Source: Comamonadaceae bacterium (GTDB lineage Bacteria > Pseudomonadota > Gammaproteobacteria > Burkholderiales > Burkholderiaceae_C). From it: a DNA stretch of 48,310 nucleotides. The translations under genes and the position numbers were made by a program. Positions 1 through 9,231 of this stretch are shown here, piece after piece. The stretch covers positions 1 through 48,310 of the forward strand of contig CANFHZ010000007.1 of NCBI GenBank assembly GCA_947446885.1, read 5' to 3'. Every line of letters begins with the position of its first letter. Position 1 is the first letter of the stretch. The notes under the pieces were generated by a model, which saw only the letters and a list, made by a program, of their open reading frames with translations, did not search any database and was not told where the DNA came from.

Positions 1-141
1 CTGGCGATGGCCGCCCTGGTTCTGGACGAGCCGCTCAGCCCCTGGGTGTTGGCCGGAACCGCGCTGGTGATGACCGGTGTCTTTATTTGCAGCCAGGGGC
101 CGCGCCCCCCCATCGGACGGCCTGCGGCCCAGGTGGAGTAG
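1..141 (+). CDS. EamA/DMT-family transporter, C-terminal fragment (5' truncated by window edge)
   Basis: Frame +1 reads LAMAALVLDEPLSPWVLAGTALVMTGVFICSQGPRPP... to TAG at 139-141; typical last TM helix of EamA transporters. Confidence 0.7.
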   Translation: MAMAALVLDEPLSPWVLAGTALVMTGVFICSQGPRPPIGRPAAQVE

Positions 142-187
142 ATTCGGATAATCACGTTTTTGTTTATTGACTGTTATTGGAGTTTGT

Positions 188-1189
188 ATGTCCGCTTCCC
201 CCCAAACCTCGCGCTCGATCCAGGTCAAGCAATATGGCGGCCCCGAGCAGTTGGAACTGGTCACCCTGAGCGTGGGCGAGCCCGGCCCGGGTGAGGTGCG
301 CATCCGCCACCACGCCGCTGGCTTGAATTACACCGATGTGTACTTCCGCACCGGGCTGTATCCGCTGCCGGTTCCGCTGCAGCTGGGCATGGAGGCCGCA
401 GGCGTCATCGAGGCTGTCGGTGCGGGCGTGACGCATCTGAAGGTGGGCGACCGCGCGGCCTATGCCAGCCAACCTCCGGGTGCGTATTGCGAGCTGCGCG
501 TGATGCCGGCCAAATGCGTGGTCAAGCTGCCGGACGCCATCAGTTTTGAGACCGGCGCAGCCATGATGCTCAAGGGCTTGACCGTGCAGTATTTACTCAA
601 GCGCACCCAACCCCAGGGCGGTCTGCATGCGGGTGACACAGTTTTATTCCACGCGGCAGCCGGTGGCGTAGGCTTGATCTTCTGCCAGTGGGCCAAAGCA
701 CTGGGCATCAACGTAATCGGTACGGCCGGCAGCGATGCCAAGTGCGCTATGGCGCGCGAGGCCGGTGCAGCCCATGTGATCAATTACGCCACCGAGGACT
801 TTGAGGCCCGCGTCAAAGAAATCACCGGCGGCAAAGGGGTCAAAGTGGTGTACGACGCAGTCGGTAAAGACACCTGGGACAAGTCGCTGAACTGCCTGTC
901 CATGTTCGGTTTGATGGTCAGCTTCGGCAATGCGTCTGGCCCCGTGGCACCGTTCTCGCCCGGTATCCTGGCGCCCAAGGGTTCCTTGTATGTGACCCGT
1001 CCGACCCTGTTCATGCACATTTCCACCCGCGAGAGCACCCAGGAGATGGCCGACGACTTGTTCGAGGCGGTGACCAGCGGCAAAGTCAAGATCCGCATTG
1101 ACCAGACTTATAAGTTGGAAGACGCAGCGCAGGCGCACCGGGATCTGGAAGCGCGTAAGACCACCGGGTGCACGGTCTTCACGCTGTAA
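188..1189 (+). CDS. NADPH:quinone oxidoreductase (zinc-independent MDR family)
   Basis: MSASPQTSRSIQVKQYGGPEQLELV..., NAD(P)-binding AAAGGVGLIFCQWAKALG; ATG at 188 preferred over the TTG at 167. Confidence 0.9.
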   Translation: MSASPQTSRSIQVKQYGGPEQLELVTLSVGEPGPGEVRIRHHAAGLNYTDVYFRTGLYPLPVPLQLGMEAAGVIEAVGAGVTHLKVGDRAAYASQPPGAYCELRVMPAKCVVKLPDAISFETGAAMMLKGLTVQYLLKRTQPQGGLHAGDTVLFHAAAGGVGLIFCQWAKALGINVIGTAGSDAKCAMAREAGAAHVINYATEDFEARVKEITGGKGVKVVYDAVGKDTWDKSLNCLSMFGLMVSFGNASGPVAPFSPGILAPKGSLYVTRPTLFMHISTRESTQEMADDLFEAVTSGKVKIRIDQTYKLEDAAQAHRDLEARKTTGCTVFTL

Positions 1190-1237
1190 GCCGATGTTCT
1201 GCAAACCGGACTGAAGCCGACGACAAGGGAGCCGTAG

Positions 1238-2140
1238 ATGCACGCCACATGGATCGGATGGACGCGCTGGATCGCAGGCGCGGCGCTGGCCGCCGGTCCG
1301 CTGCTGACTGCGTGGGCGCAAAATAAAGAACCGGTGTCGGGGCCAGCCCCGGTGCCGGTGAACTTTGACAAGGCGATACAGCAGGAAGGGTCCTGGTACG
1401 CCTCCTGGGGCTACAGCCGTCAGCAGTACGCACCGTCGGACATCCATGTGACGCAGCCGGATATCAACAGTGATTTCGTGGTCCACAAAGCCCGGGCCAG
1501 CGACTTTCCGTCCAGCCCCGAGGACACGGTGAGCTCCTTGTTTAATTTGGATCTGACGAACCCGCAAGAGAACATCCGGATCGGCAAATTTTTGAATCCG
1601 GAGAAAACCTTTGCAGTTGAGCTATCCATCGACCACAGCAAATACAACGTTGACAAAGGCCAGACAGCGCGCGTGACCGGCACCGTTGAAGGTGTCGCCT
1701 ACGACCAGGACGTGGCACTGAATGCGCAGAACTTTGATTACAACTTGCACAACGGTCTGAACCACATCATGGTCAACGCGGTGTGGTTACGTCACCTTCG
1801 CGGGCCAGAGAACCAAGCGGGTGATTTGCAGCTGATCAGCCGGGTTGGCGCGGGCATTTTGCTGCCGCATGCGGACAACACCATTTTTGGTAACACCAAT
1901 GTGGTGGGGCCTAAAAACACCAATGTCTGTTGTTTCTCCAGCAGCGACTGGTGGCAGCTCAATGGCTGGACCGCCGGTGTGGAAGTCGGTCTGCGCTACC
2001 GAATTTACAAAACCATGTATTTGGAGCTGACCGCCAAAGGCGCTTACGGCGTGCTGCGCGGCGTGCCGGTCTACAAGGGCACGGCAGACCAGACGATCTG
2101 GATGAGTGAGCAGATCTTGTCGACCGGTTTTCTTTTTTAG
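1238..2140 (+). CDS. Putative outer membrane beta-barrel protein with signal peptide, function unknown
   Basis: N-terminal signal peptide ([28 protein letters not shown]), alternating aromatic/polar segments, terminal Phe (STGFLF). Confidence 0.7.
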   Translation: MHATWIGWTRWIAGAALAAGPLLTAWAQNKEPVSGPAPVPVNFDKAIQQEGSWYASWGYSRQQYAPSDIHVTQPDINSDFVVHKARASDFPSSPEDTVSSLFNLDLTNPQENIRIGKFLNPEKTFAVELSIDHSKYNVDKGQTARVTGTVEGVAYDQDVALNAQNFDYNLHNGLNHIMVNAVWLRHLRGPENQAGDLQLISRVGAGILLPHADNTIFGNTNVVGPKNTNVCCFSSSDWWQLNGWTAGVEVGLRYRIYKTMYLELTAKGAYGVLRGVPVYKGTADQTIWMSEQILSTGFLF

Positions 2141-2634
2141 CCTGCCCGGCGCACCCGCAACAACTCATCCAGAATCAGGCAGGCAGCGCCCAGGGTGATG
2201 GCGCTATCCGCCAGATTGAAGGCCGGGAAATGCCAGTCGGCGGCGTAGAAGTCGAGAAAGTCGATCACATAGCCGTAGACCACCCGGTCGATCAAATTAC
2301 CGACCGCCCCGCCCAGCACACAGGCCAGCGCGAAACAGAACAGGCGCTGCCCGGCGTGGCTGTGCAGCAAATACGCAATCAGCAATGACGCGCCCGCTGA
2401 GAGGCCGGCAAACATCCAGCGCTGCCAACCCCCCGCATCGGCCAAAAAAGAAAACGCCGCGCCGCTGTTGTGCACGCGCACGATGTTGAAAAACGCGGTG
2501 ACCGGGGTGCCTTCGCCCAGCGCATAACTGCCAACAATCAGCACCTTGCTCACCTGATCCGCCAGCACCAGCACCAGCGCCAGCGCCAGCCAGTGCAGCA
2601 GTTTGAAGCCGCCCGCGCCGCCACGCCGCGCCAT
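2137..2634 (-). CDS. lspA: Lipoprotein signal peptidase (signal peptidase II)
   Basis: [30 protein letters not shown]..., [21 protein letters not shown] and FNLADSAIT motifs; start overlaps ileS stop (ATGA at 2631-2634 region). Confidence 0.95.
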   Translation of the reverse strand: MARRGGAGGFKLLHWLALALVLVLADQVSKVLIVGSYALGEGTPVTAFFNIVRVHNSGAAFSFLADAGGWQRWMFAGLSAGASLLIAYLLHSHAGQRLFCFALACVLGGAVGNLIDRVVYGYVIDFLDFYAADWHFPAFNLADSAITLGAACLILDELLRVRRAG

Positions 2635-5519
2635 CAGGCGAAGTGGCGGGTTTCGCCCGCGCCATGGAGGTTCGAGACACAGCGGCCACACAGTGCGGGG
2701 TGTTCGGTTGACACGCCGACATCTTCGCAGTAATGCCAGCAGCGGGCGCATTTCACGGCAGCCGAGGGCTTGGTGTGCACCGCCAGCGCCGTGCCGGTTT
2801 GCAGGCGGATGGCTGAGGTGATGAAGGCAAATTTCAGGTCCGCGCCAAGGCTGCTGAGCAGGGCATGGTCGGCGGGCTCCACGGTGAGGCTGACGTCGGC
2901 CTGCAGCGAGGCGCCGATATGACCGGCCGCGCGCAAGACCTCAATGTCCTTGTTCACTGCATCCCGGATCTCGCGGATGCGGTGCCACTTGGCCAAAAGC
3001 GCCTCGTCAGGCGCGTCCATACCGGTATAGGTTTCCAGAAAAATCGACTCCGAGGTGCCGATCACGCCCCAGGCCTCTTCGGCGGTGAAGCTCAGGAAAG
3101 GCGCCATCCAGCGCAGCATGGCCTGGGTGATCTGCCACAGCGCGGTCTGGGCCGAACGCCGTGCCAAGGAATCGGGCTGGGTGGTGTAGAGCCGGTCTTT
3201 GAGCACGTCCAGGTAGAACGCGCCCAGGTCTTCGGAGCAGTAAATCTGCAAGCGCGTCACCACCGGGTGGAACTCGTAGCGCCCAAAGCAGCCGCCCTCA
3301 AAAACGCCGGTGTTCGGGTTGCGCACGCCCACTATCTCGGCCTGCAACTGCGCGGCACGGGCCAGCGCATAGCGGTCGATTTCCAGCAAATCGGCGGGCG
3401 CGACCGCATGGTGGGCCGGGTCGAAATCGCTGATGTTGGCGAGCAAAAAACGCAGCGTGTTGCGGATGCGCCGGTAGCTGTCCACCACCCGCGCCAGGAT
3501 TTTTTCGTCGATGTTGAGGTCGCCCGAGTAGTCGGTCGCCGCCACCCACAGGCGGACAATTTCTGCGCCCAGCTTTTCGTTCAGTACCTGCGGCTCCACC
3601 GTGTTGCCCAGGCTTTTGCTCATCTTGCGGCCCTGGCCGTCGGTGGCAAAACCGTGCGTCAGCAAGCCGCGGTAGGGCGCGCGGTCATACAAAGCGCAGC
3701 CCAGCAGCAGCGAGCTGTGGAACCAGCCCCGGTGCTGGTCGTGGCCTTCCAAATACAAGTCCGCTTCCGGGCCTTGCGCGTGGAAGGGCGCGCGGGCATA
3801 GGCATCTTTGTGGCTGCCGCGCAGCACGTGCTCAAAGGTCGAGCCGGAGTCGAACCAGACTTCCAAAATATCGGTGCTTTTGCTGTAGTTGTCGGCATCG
3901 TCACCCGGCTGGTTCAGGATGTCGTGCGCGGTCGCGCGGCTCCAGGCCTCGATGCCGCCACGCTCCACCATGTCGGCGGCCAAGTCCAGAATCTCCATGG
4001 TGCGCGAATGCAACTCACCCGAATCCTTGTGCAGGAAAAACGGCACGGGTACACCCCAGCTGCGCTGGCGCGAGATACACCAGTCGGGCCGGTTGGCAAT
4101 CATGTCGCGCAAACGCGATTTGCCGTTCTCGGGGTAGAACTGGGTCTGGTCGATGGCATCCAGCGCGAGTTGGCGCAGGGTTGTGGGGGCTTTGTCTTTG
4201 GTGAAAACGCCCACGCCCTCGTCCATGCGCACAAACCATTGAGCGGCGGCGCGGTAAATCACCGGCGTTTTGTGGCGCCAGCAATGCGGGTAACTGTGGG
4301 TGATGGGGTGGGTGGCCATCAAGCGACCGGCGTTCTGCAGGGCTTCCAAAATGACCGGTACCGCTTTCCAGATGTGCAAACCGCCGAACAAGGGGAAGTC
4401 AGCGGCATAGGTGCCGTTGCCCTGCACCGGGTTGAGGATGTCGTTGTAGGCCAGACCATTGGCCACGCAGGAATTGAAGTCGTCCACGCCGTAGGCGGGC
4501 GATGAGTGGACGATGCCGGTTCCGTCGTCGGCGGTGGCGTAGTCGGCCAGGTACACCGGCGCGGTGCGGGCAAAACCGGCGTTCACATGGGATAGTGGGT
4601 GCTGGAATGCGATCCGGTCGAGCTTCTCGCCCAGCGCGGTGGCCACGACGATGCCGCTGAGCTGCCAACGCTCCAGGCATTTCTCCACCAGCGATTCGGC
4701 GCAGAGCATGAGGCCTTTGGGTGTATCCACCAGCGCGTAGACCAGCGCCGGGTTCAAATTCAGCGCCTGGTTGGCCGGAATCGTCCACGCGGTCGTGGTC
4801 CAGATCACGGCAAAGGCATCTATTTCCAGCGCGGGCAGGCCGAAGGCGGTAGCCAGCTTGTCGGGCTCGGCGCATAAAAACGCCACATCCAAGGTGTCGC
4901 TTTTTTTGTCTGCATATTCAATTTCAAACTCTGCCAGCGAGGAACCGCAGTCAAAGCACCAGTACACGGGCTTCAAACCCCGGTACACAAAGCCGCGCTC
5001 GATCACCCGCTTGAATGCGCGGATTTCGCCCGCCTCGTTGGCCGGGTCCATGGTGCGGTAGGGGCGGGCCCAGTCGCCCAGCACACCCAGGCGCTTGAAG
5101 TCCTCGCGCTGCTGGCCGATTTGCTCGGTGGCGAAGGCGCGGCTTTTGGCCTGCATATCGTCCCGGCTGAGTTTGCGGCCATGGAGTTTTTCAATCGCGT
5201 TTTCGATCGGCAGGCCGTGGCAGTCCCAGCCGGGGATGTATTGCGCGTCAAACCCGGCCAGTTGGCGCGACTTGACGATCATGTCTTTCAGGATCTTGTT
5301 CACCGCATGGCCGATGTGCAATTTGCCGTTGGCATAGGGCGGGCCATCGTGCAGCACAAACAGTGGCGCGCCCTTGCGGGCCACCCGCAGCCTTTGGTAT
5401 AGACCGGCCTCGTCCCATTGTTTGACCCAGCCTGGCTCGCGCTTGGGCAGGTCACCGCGCATGGGAAAGGGCGTATCAGGCAGATTCAGTGTCTTGGAAT
5501 AGTCGGTGGCGTCGGTCAT
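2634..5519 (-). CDS. ileS: Isoleucyl-tRNA synthetase
   Basis: 961 aa; HIGH-type [26 protein letters not shown]-terminal Zn finger [12 protein letters not shown]...CGRCVSNL. Confidence 0.97.
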   Translation of the reverse strand: MTDATDYSKTLNLPDTPFPMRGDLPKREPGWVKQWDEAGLYQRLRVARKGAPLFVLHDGPPYANGKLHIGHAVNKILKDMIVKSRQLAGFDAQYIPGWDCHGLPIENAIEKLHGRKLSRDDMQAKSRAFATEQIGQQREDFKRLGVLGDWARPYRTMDPANEAGEIRAFKRVIERGFVYRGLKPVYWCFDCGSSLAEFEIEYADKKSDTLDVAFLCAEPDKLATAFGLPALEIDAFAVIWTTTAWTIPANQALNLNPALVYALVDTPKGLMLCAESLVEKCLERWQLSGIVVATALGEKLDRIAFQHPLSHVNAGFARTAPVYLADYATADDGTGIVHSSPAYGVDDFNSCVANGLAYNDILNPVQGNGTYAADFPLFGGLHIWKAVPVILEALQNAGRLMATHPITHSYPHCWRHKTPVIYRAAAQWFVRMDEGVGVFTKDKAPTTLRQLALDAIDQTQFYPENGKSRLRDMIANRPDWCISRQRSWGVPVPFFLHKDSGELHSRTMEILDLAADMVERGGIEAWSRATAHDILNQPGDDADNYSKSTDILEVWFDSGSTFEHVLRGSHKDAYARAPFHAQGPEADLYLEGHDQHRGWFHSSLLLGCALYDRAPYRGLLTHGFATDGQGRKMSKSLGNTVEPQVLNEKLGAEIVRLWVAATDYSGDLNIDEKILARVVDSYRRIRNTLRFLLANISDFDPAHHAVAPADLLEIDRYALARAAQLQAEIVGVRNPNTGVFEGGCFGRYEFHPVVTRLQIYCSEDLGAFYLDVLKDRLYTTQPDSLARRSAQTALWQITQAMLRWMAPFLSFTAEEAWGVIGTSESIFLETYTGMDAPDEALLAKWHRIREIRDAVNKDIEVLRAAGHIGASLQADVSLTVEPADHALLSSLGADLKFAFITSAIRLQTGTALAVHTKPSAAVKCARCWHYCEDVGVSTEHPALCGRCVSNLHGAGETRHFA

Positions 5520-5630
5520 GGGTGTCTCACAAAATCGATGGGCTGCTGGCCTGAGGGAGCGCAGGGGTTCACGCCGGGGGCGCTGAACGGGGGATGGGAC
5601 GCGGGGCCAGGTGCGTCGGTGCCGGCCCTG

Positions 5631-6605
5631 TCAAATTCGGGCCGCCAGCCAGGCCCGGGCGTCGTCACAGTCTTGGTGGATGCCGCGGGTCAGCGCCTCC
5701 AGGCCCTCGTATTTGCGTTCATCGTGTAGTTTGTGCAGCAGTTCCACGCGAGCAATTTTACCGTAGGCCCCCTCTGTGCCCAGGCTGGCAGGCCAGTCCA
5801 GACAATGGGTTTCGAGCAGCACGCGCCCGCCGTTGACGTCGGATGGATCGAGCGAGGGCCGCACCCCCAAATTGGCCACGCCGGGCAAGGGCTGGGCCGC
5901 AAGGCCGTGCACGTACACCACAAATATCCCGCCGGCAGCCGGCTTCCAATGGGCAAAACGCATGTTCAGCGTGCGAAAGCCCAGTTCCCGCCCCAGCTTG
6001 CGTCCGTGCACGATGTGGCCCGAGATGGCGTAGGGCCGGCCCAGCAACTTGGCCGCCTGTGCCATATCGCCAGCTGAAAGCGCCTCCCGCACCGCAGAGC
6101 TGGAGACCCGCAGCCCGTGGATTTCGTAGCTGTTCATGCGCGCCACGTCAAAGCCCTGGGCCGCACCGGCCGCGTCCAGCATGGCGTAGTCGCCCGCCCG
6201 CTTGGCTCCGAAGCGGAAGTCATCGCCGACTAGCACGTAGCGCACGCCCAAGCCCCGTACCAAAACAGTGCTGACAAAGCCCTGCGGCGGCTGTGCGGCC
6301 AGGCTGGCATTGAAGGGCAAGACGATGGTCTGGTCGACCCCGCACTGCGCCAGACCTTCGAGTTTGTCGCGCAGGGTTCCGACCCGTGCGGGTGCCAGGG
6401 CAGCTTGTTGCAAGCTATTGGCAAAGTAGTCACGTGGGTGGGGCTCAAAGGTGAGTACGCAGCTGGGCACGCGGCGGCGGCCGGCCTCGGCGCGTAGCAG
6501 GGCCAGCATGGCCTGGTGCCCGGCGTGTACCCCATCGAAATTGCCGATGGTGAGCGCGCAGGCCGGGGCCACAGTGGGATGCTGGAAACCGCGAAATACC
6601 TGCAT
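5631..6605 (-). CDS. ribF: Bifunctional riboflavin kinase/FAD synthetase
   Basis: LTIGNFDGVHAGHQAML, LVGDDFRFGAKRAGD, GRELGFRTLNM, GVANLGVRPS. Confidence 0.95.
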   Translation of the reverse strand: MQVFRGFQHPTVAPACALTIGNFDGVHAGHQAMLALLRAEAGRRRVPSCVLTFEPHPRDYFANSLQQAALAPARVGTLRDKLEGLAQCGVDQTIVLPFNASLAAQPPQGFVSTVLVRGLGVRYVLVGDDFRFGAKRAGDYAMLDAAGAAQGFDVARMNSYEIHGLRVSSSAVREALSAGDMAQAAKLLGRPYAISGHIVHGRKLGRELGFRTLNMRFAHWKPAAGGIFVVYVHGLAAQPLPGVANLGVRPSLDPSDVNGGRVLLETHCLDWPASLGTEGAYGKIARVELLHKLHDERKYEGLEALTRGIHQDCDDARAWLAARI

Positions 6606-6726
6606 GGTGGGACGTCTCTACCTTCACGTAAACAGGGTATATTGTCTCCGACAGGGCGCAGACGGCCAGCCGCCGCCAGGGGCCCTGGATACCCGCGCAA
6701 TGTGAACCGTTTACCGGAGGCGATGT

Positions 6727-7284
6727 GTGAAAGTATTGAAGTTGTCGGCCCAAGGGCTGCCGCAATCCTGGATTTCGATGGAACAGGCGGTTGTCCATTA
6801 CGCCTCCGACGAGGTGCGCTGGGAGTCCGGCGGCGAGGTGGCGGTGTTCCGGGGCGGCCATAACGCAGTCACGGGTCTGCAGTCCGTGATCCGCGTCAAC
6901 AGCATCATCGGTACCCGTGGCGTGCCCCGCATCAATCCCTTCAACCTGCGCCCCACGCTCACCAACGCCAAGTTGTTTGTGCGGGACCGCAACGTCTGTG
7001 CCTACTGCGGCGACCACTTCCACGAAACCGAGTTGACCCGCGAACACATCATTCCCTTCGCCCAAAAGGGCGTGGACACCTGGATGAACGTGGTCACTGC
7101 CTGCCGCCCCTGCAACCACCGCAAAAGCCACCGCACGCCGGAGCAGGCGCAGATGCCGCTTTTGTACGCGCCCTACGTGCCCAGCTTGTGGGAAGACTTT
7201 ATTTTGCGCAACCGCCGCATCCTGGCGGATCAGATGGAGTTTCTGATGTCGCACGTGCCGCGCTCTTCGCGTTTGCTGATCTAG
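6727..7284 (+). CDS. HNH endonuclease
   Basis: GTG start after GGAGGCGAT; CAYCGDHFHETELTREHIIPFAQKGVDTWMNVVTACRPCNHRKSHRTPEQA (CxxC...EH...N...CxxCNxxK). Confidence 0.88.
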   Translation: MKVLKLSAQGLPQSWISMEQAVVHYASDEVRWESGGEVAVFRGGHNAVTGLQSVIRVNSIIGTRGVPRINPFNLRPTLTNAKLFVRDRNVCAYCGDHFHETELTREHIIPFAQKGVDTWMNVVTACRPCNHRKSHRTPEQAQMPLLYAPYVPSLWEDFILRNRRILADQMEFLMSHVPRSSRLLI

Positions 7285-7385
7285 AAGGTTTGCGGGCAGC
7301 CCCTGGCGCGCCCGCTTGTCCGCCGTGGTTGGACGGCACCCCGCACAGAAGCCCAGCAGGGCCGGCGCTTTGGTTTGGAGGAACC

Positions 7386-8306
7386 ATGTCCTTGTCCGTT
7401 CACCCCAACGATCCCCCCGTTCATAGCCTTTCCCGTCGGCGCGCGACCGCCCGTCTGTTCGCAGGCGCGTGCCTGCCTGCATGGCCTGCCTGGCTGCAGG
7501 CTGCCAGCCGTCCCACCGGGGATAGGTCGCCGGTGCAGGGCACGCTGGAACTGGCCAGCGTGTGGCACCCTGGCCGCTCACCGGCAGGATTTGCTGTGAG
7601 TGAAAAGCTCGACGGTGTGCGCGCCGTGTGGGACGGCCAGAACTTGCACTTTCGCAGCGGCCGCCCGCTGGCGGCTCCGGCCTGGTTTGTGGAGCGCCTT
7701 CCCTCCGAGTCCCTGGATGGGGAGTTGTGGATGGGCCGTGGCAGCTTTGACCGCCTCAGCGGCGCCGTGCGCAGCAACCCGGTGGACGAGGCCGCGTGGC
7801 GCGCGCTGCGTTTCATGGTGTTCGATATGCCGTCCCAGCCGGGCACTTTCGCCCAGCGCTACTCCCGCTTGCAAGCACTTGTGGCCACGGTCGGCGAACC
7901 CTGGCTGGAGGCGCTTACCCAGACGCCTGGCAGTGATGCGGCTGCGCTGGAGCAGCAGTTGCGCACACTCACGCAGCTGGGTGGCGAAGGCCTGGTCTTG
8001 CACCGCTGGGACGCACCCTGGCAGCCGGGCCGCAGCCAGACGCTGTACAAATTCAAGCTGCAGCCGGACGCGGAGGCGACCGTGATCGCCCACCTGCCGG
8101 GTCAAGGGAAATACCGGGGCCGTACCGGGGCGCTGCTGCTGGAGTCGGAGCAGGGCGCACGTTTTGCCATCGGCAGCGGCCTGAGCGACGCCCAGCGCGC
8201 CAATCCGCCACCCGTGGGTGCGCTGGTCACCTACCGCTACCGGGGCCTGAGTTCCAGCGGCCTTCCCCGGTTTGCGACGCTCTTGCGGGTGCGCGAGGCG
8301 GAATAG
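7386..8306 (+). CDS. ATP-dependent DNA ligase, LigE-like, probably exported
   Basis: Nucleotidyltransferase motif I SEKLDGVRAVWDG, LDGELWMGRGSFDRL, EGLVLHR, LYKFK; N-terminal SRRRATARLFAGACLPAWPAWLQAAS resembles an export signal; ATG at 7386 preferred over upstream frame overlapping the HNH gene. Confidence 0.87.
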   Translation: MSLSVHPNDPPVHSLSRRRATARLFAGACLPAWPAWLQAASRPTGDRSPVQGTLELASVWHPGRSPAGFAVSEKLDGVRAVWDGQNLHFRSGRPLAAPAWFVERLPSESLDGELWMGRGSFDRLSGAVRSNPVDEAAWRALRFMVFDMPSQPGTFAQRYSRLQALVATVGEPWLEALTQTPGSDAAALEQQLRTLTQLGGEGLVLHRWDAPWQPGRSQTLYKFKLQPDAEATVIAHLPGQGKYRGRTGALLLESEQGARFAIGSGLSDAQRANPPPVGALVTYRYRGLSSSGLPRFATLLRVREAE

Positions 8307-8370
8307 CCGCGCAGTAGCGCTGCCGCCCGCCAACAGATGGCTGGACGGTGGCGCTGCGGATAATCCACAC

Positions 8371-8973
8371 ATGCGCAACATTGTGGTTTTGATTTCGGGC
8401 AGCGGCTCCAATATGGCGGCCATCCTGCGCGCGGCGCGGCAGGAAGACTGGTCCGTCACCTTGGGTGCCCGCATCGCTGGGGTCATCAGCAACCGCGCCG
8501 ATGCGGGCGGACTGGCGCTGGCACGGCAGGCGGGTGTGGCGACGGCGGTGCTGGATCACCGGGCGTTTGCCAGTCGCGAGTCGTTTGACGAAGCGCTGGG
8601 TCGGCAGATTGCCCAATTCGATGCAGGCGCGGCGGTACCGGCGCTGGTCATCCTTGCCGGGTTTATGCGCATTCTCACCCCCGGCTTTGTGGCTGCCCAT
8701 GCGGGGCGCTTGCTCAATATCCATCCCTCGCTGCTACCGGCGTTCCCCGGTTTGCACACACACCAGCGGGCCATTGATGCCGGTTGCCGCTTTGCCGGGG
8801 CCACGGTCCACGAAGTGACGGCGGAGTTAGACCACGGTCTTATCCTGGGTCAGGCGGTGGTGCCGGTGCTGCCCGGAGACGGTGCCGACAGCCTTGCCGC
8901 GCGCGTGCTGACCCAGGAACACCTGCTCTACCCGCGTGCGATCAAGGCGTTTCTGCGTCGCCCAGGCGCATAA
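8371..8973 (+). CDS. purN: Phosphoribosylglycinamide formyltransferase
   Basis: MRNIVVLISGSGSNMAAIL, LAGFMRILTPGFV, LNIHPSLLPAFPGLHTHQRAIDAG. Confidence 0.95.
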   Translation: MRNIVVLISGSGSNMAAILRAARQEDWSVTLGARIAGVISNRADAGGLALARQAGVATAVLDHRAFASRESFDEALGRQIAQFDAGAAVPALVILAGFMRILTPGFVAAHAGRLLNIHPSLLPAFPGLHTHQRAIDAGCRFAGATVHEVTAELDHGLILGQAVVPVLPGDGADSLAARVLTQEHLLYPRAIKAFLRRPGA

Positions 8974-9214
8974 AACGCGGCTGCAAGACGCCGTTCACTT
9001 CCACATCTTCAAGAAACATCGCTGCCGGGCGCACCCACAGACCGCGTTCGCCGTAGAGCGCGCGGTACAAGGTCAGGGCTTCCCGCGTCTCCGAATGGCG
9101 CACCGTGCCGATGACTTCGTAGAGATTGCCCTTGTAGTGGCGGTACAAGCCCGGCGCGGCACTTGGTGGCAGCGGGGGCAGGGCGTCGGCGGGAGGGTGT
9201 TTTTCGTTGCGCAT
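8942..9214 (-). CDS. DUF1653 domain protein
   Basis: APGLYRHYKGNLYEVIGTVRHSETREALTLYRALYGERGLWVRPAAMFLEDV is the typical DUF1653 core; converges on and overlaps purN by 32 nt. Confidence 0.85.
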   Translation of the reverse strand: MRNEKHPPADALPPLPPSAAPGLYRHYKGNLYEVIGTVRHSETREALTLYRALYGERGLWVRPAAMFLEDVEVNGVLQPRFMRLGDAETP

Positions 9215-9231
9215 GGGACAATCGGGGGCTT

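Noticed and set aside
2865-4505. 546 aa plus-strand ORF
   Set aside because: Antisense to ileS; long antisense ORFs are expected in high-GC coding DNA and the translation has no recognisable domain.
7188-7385. Upstream extension of the DNA ligase ORF
   Set aside because: Overlaps the HNH gene out of frame; ATG at 7386 after GGAGGAACC is the better start.
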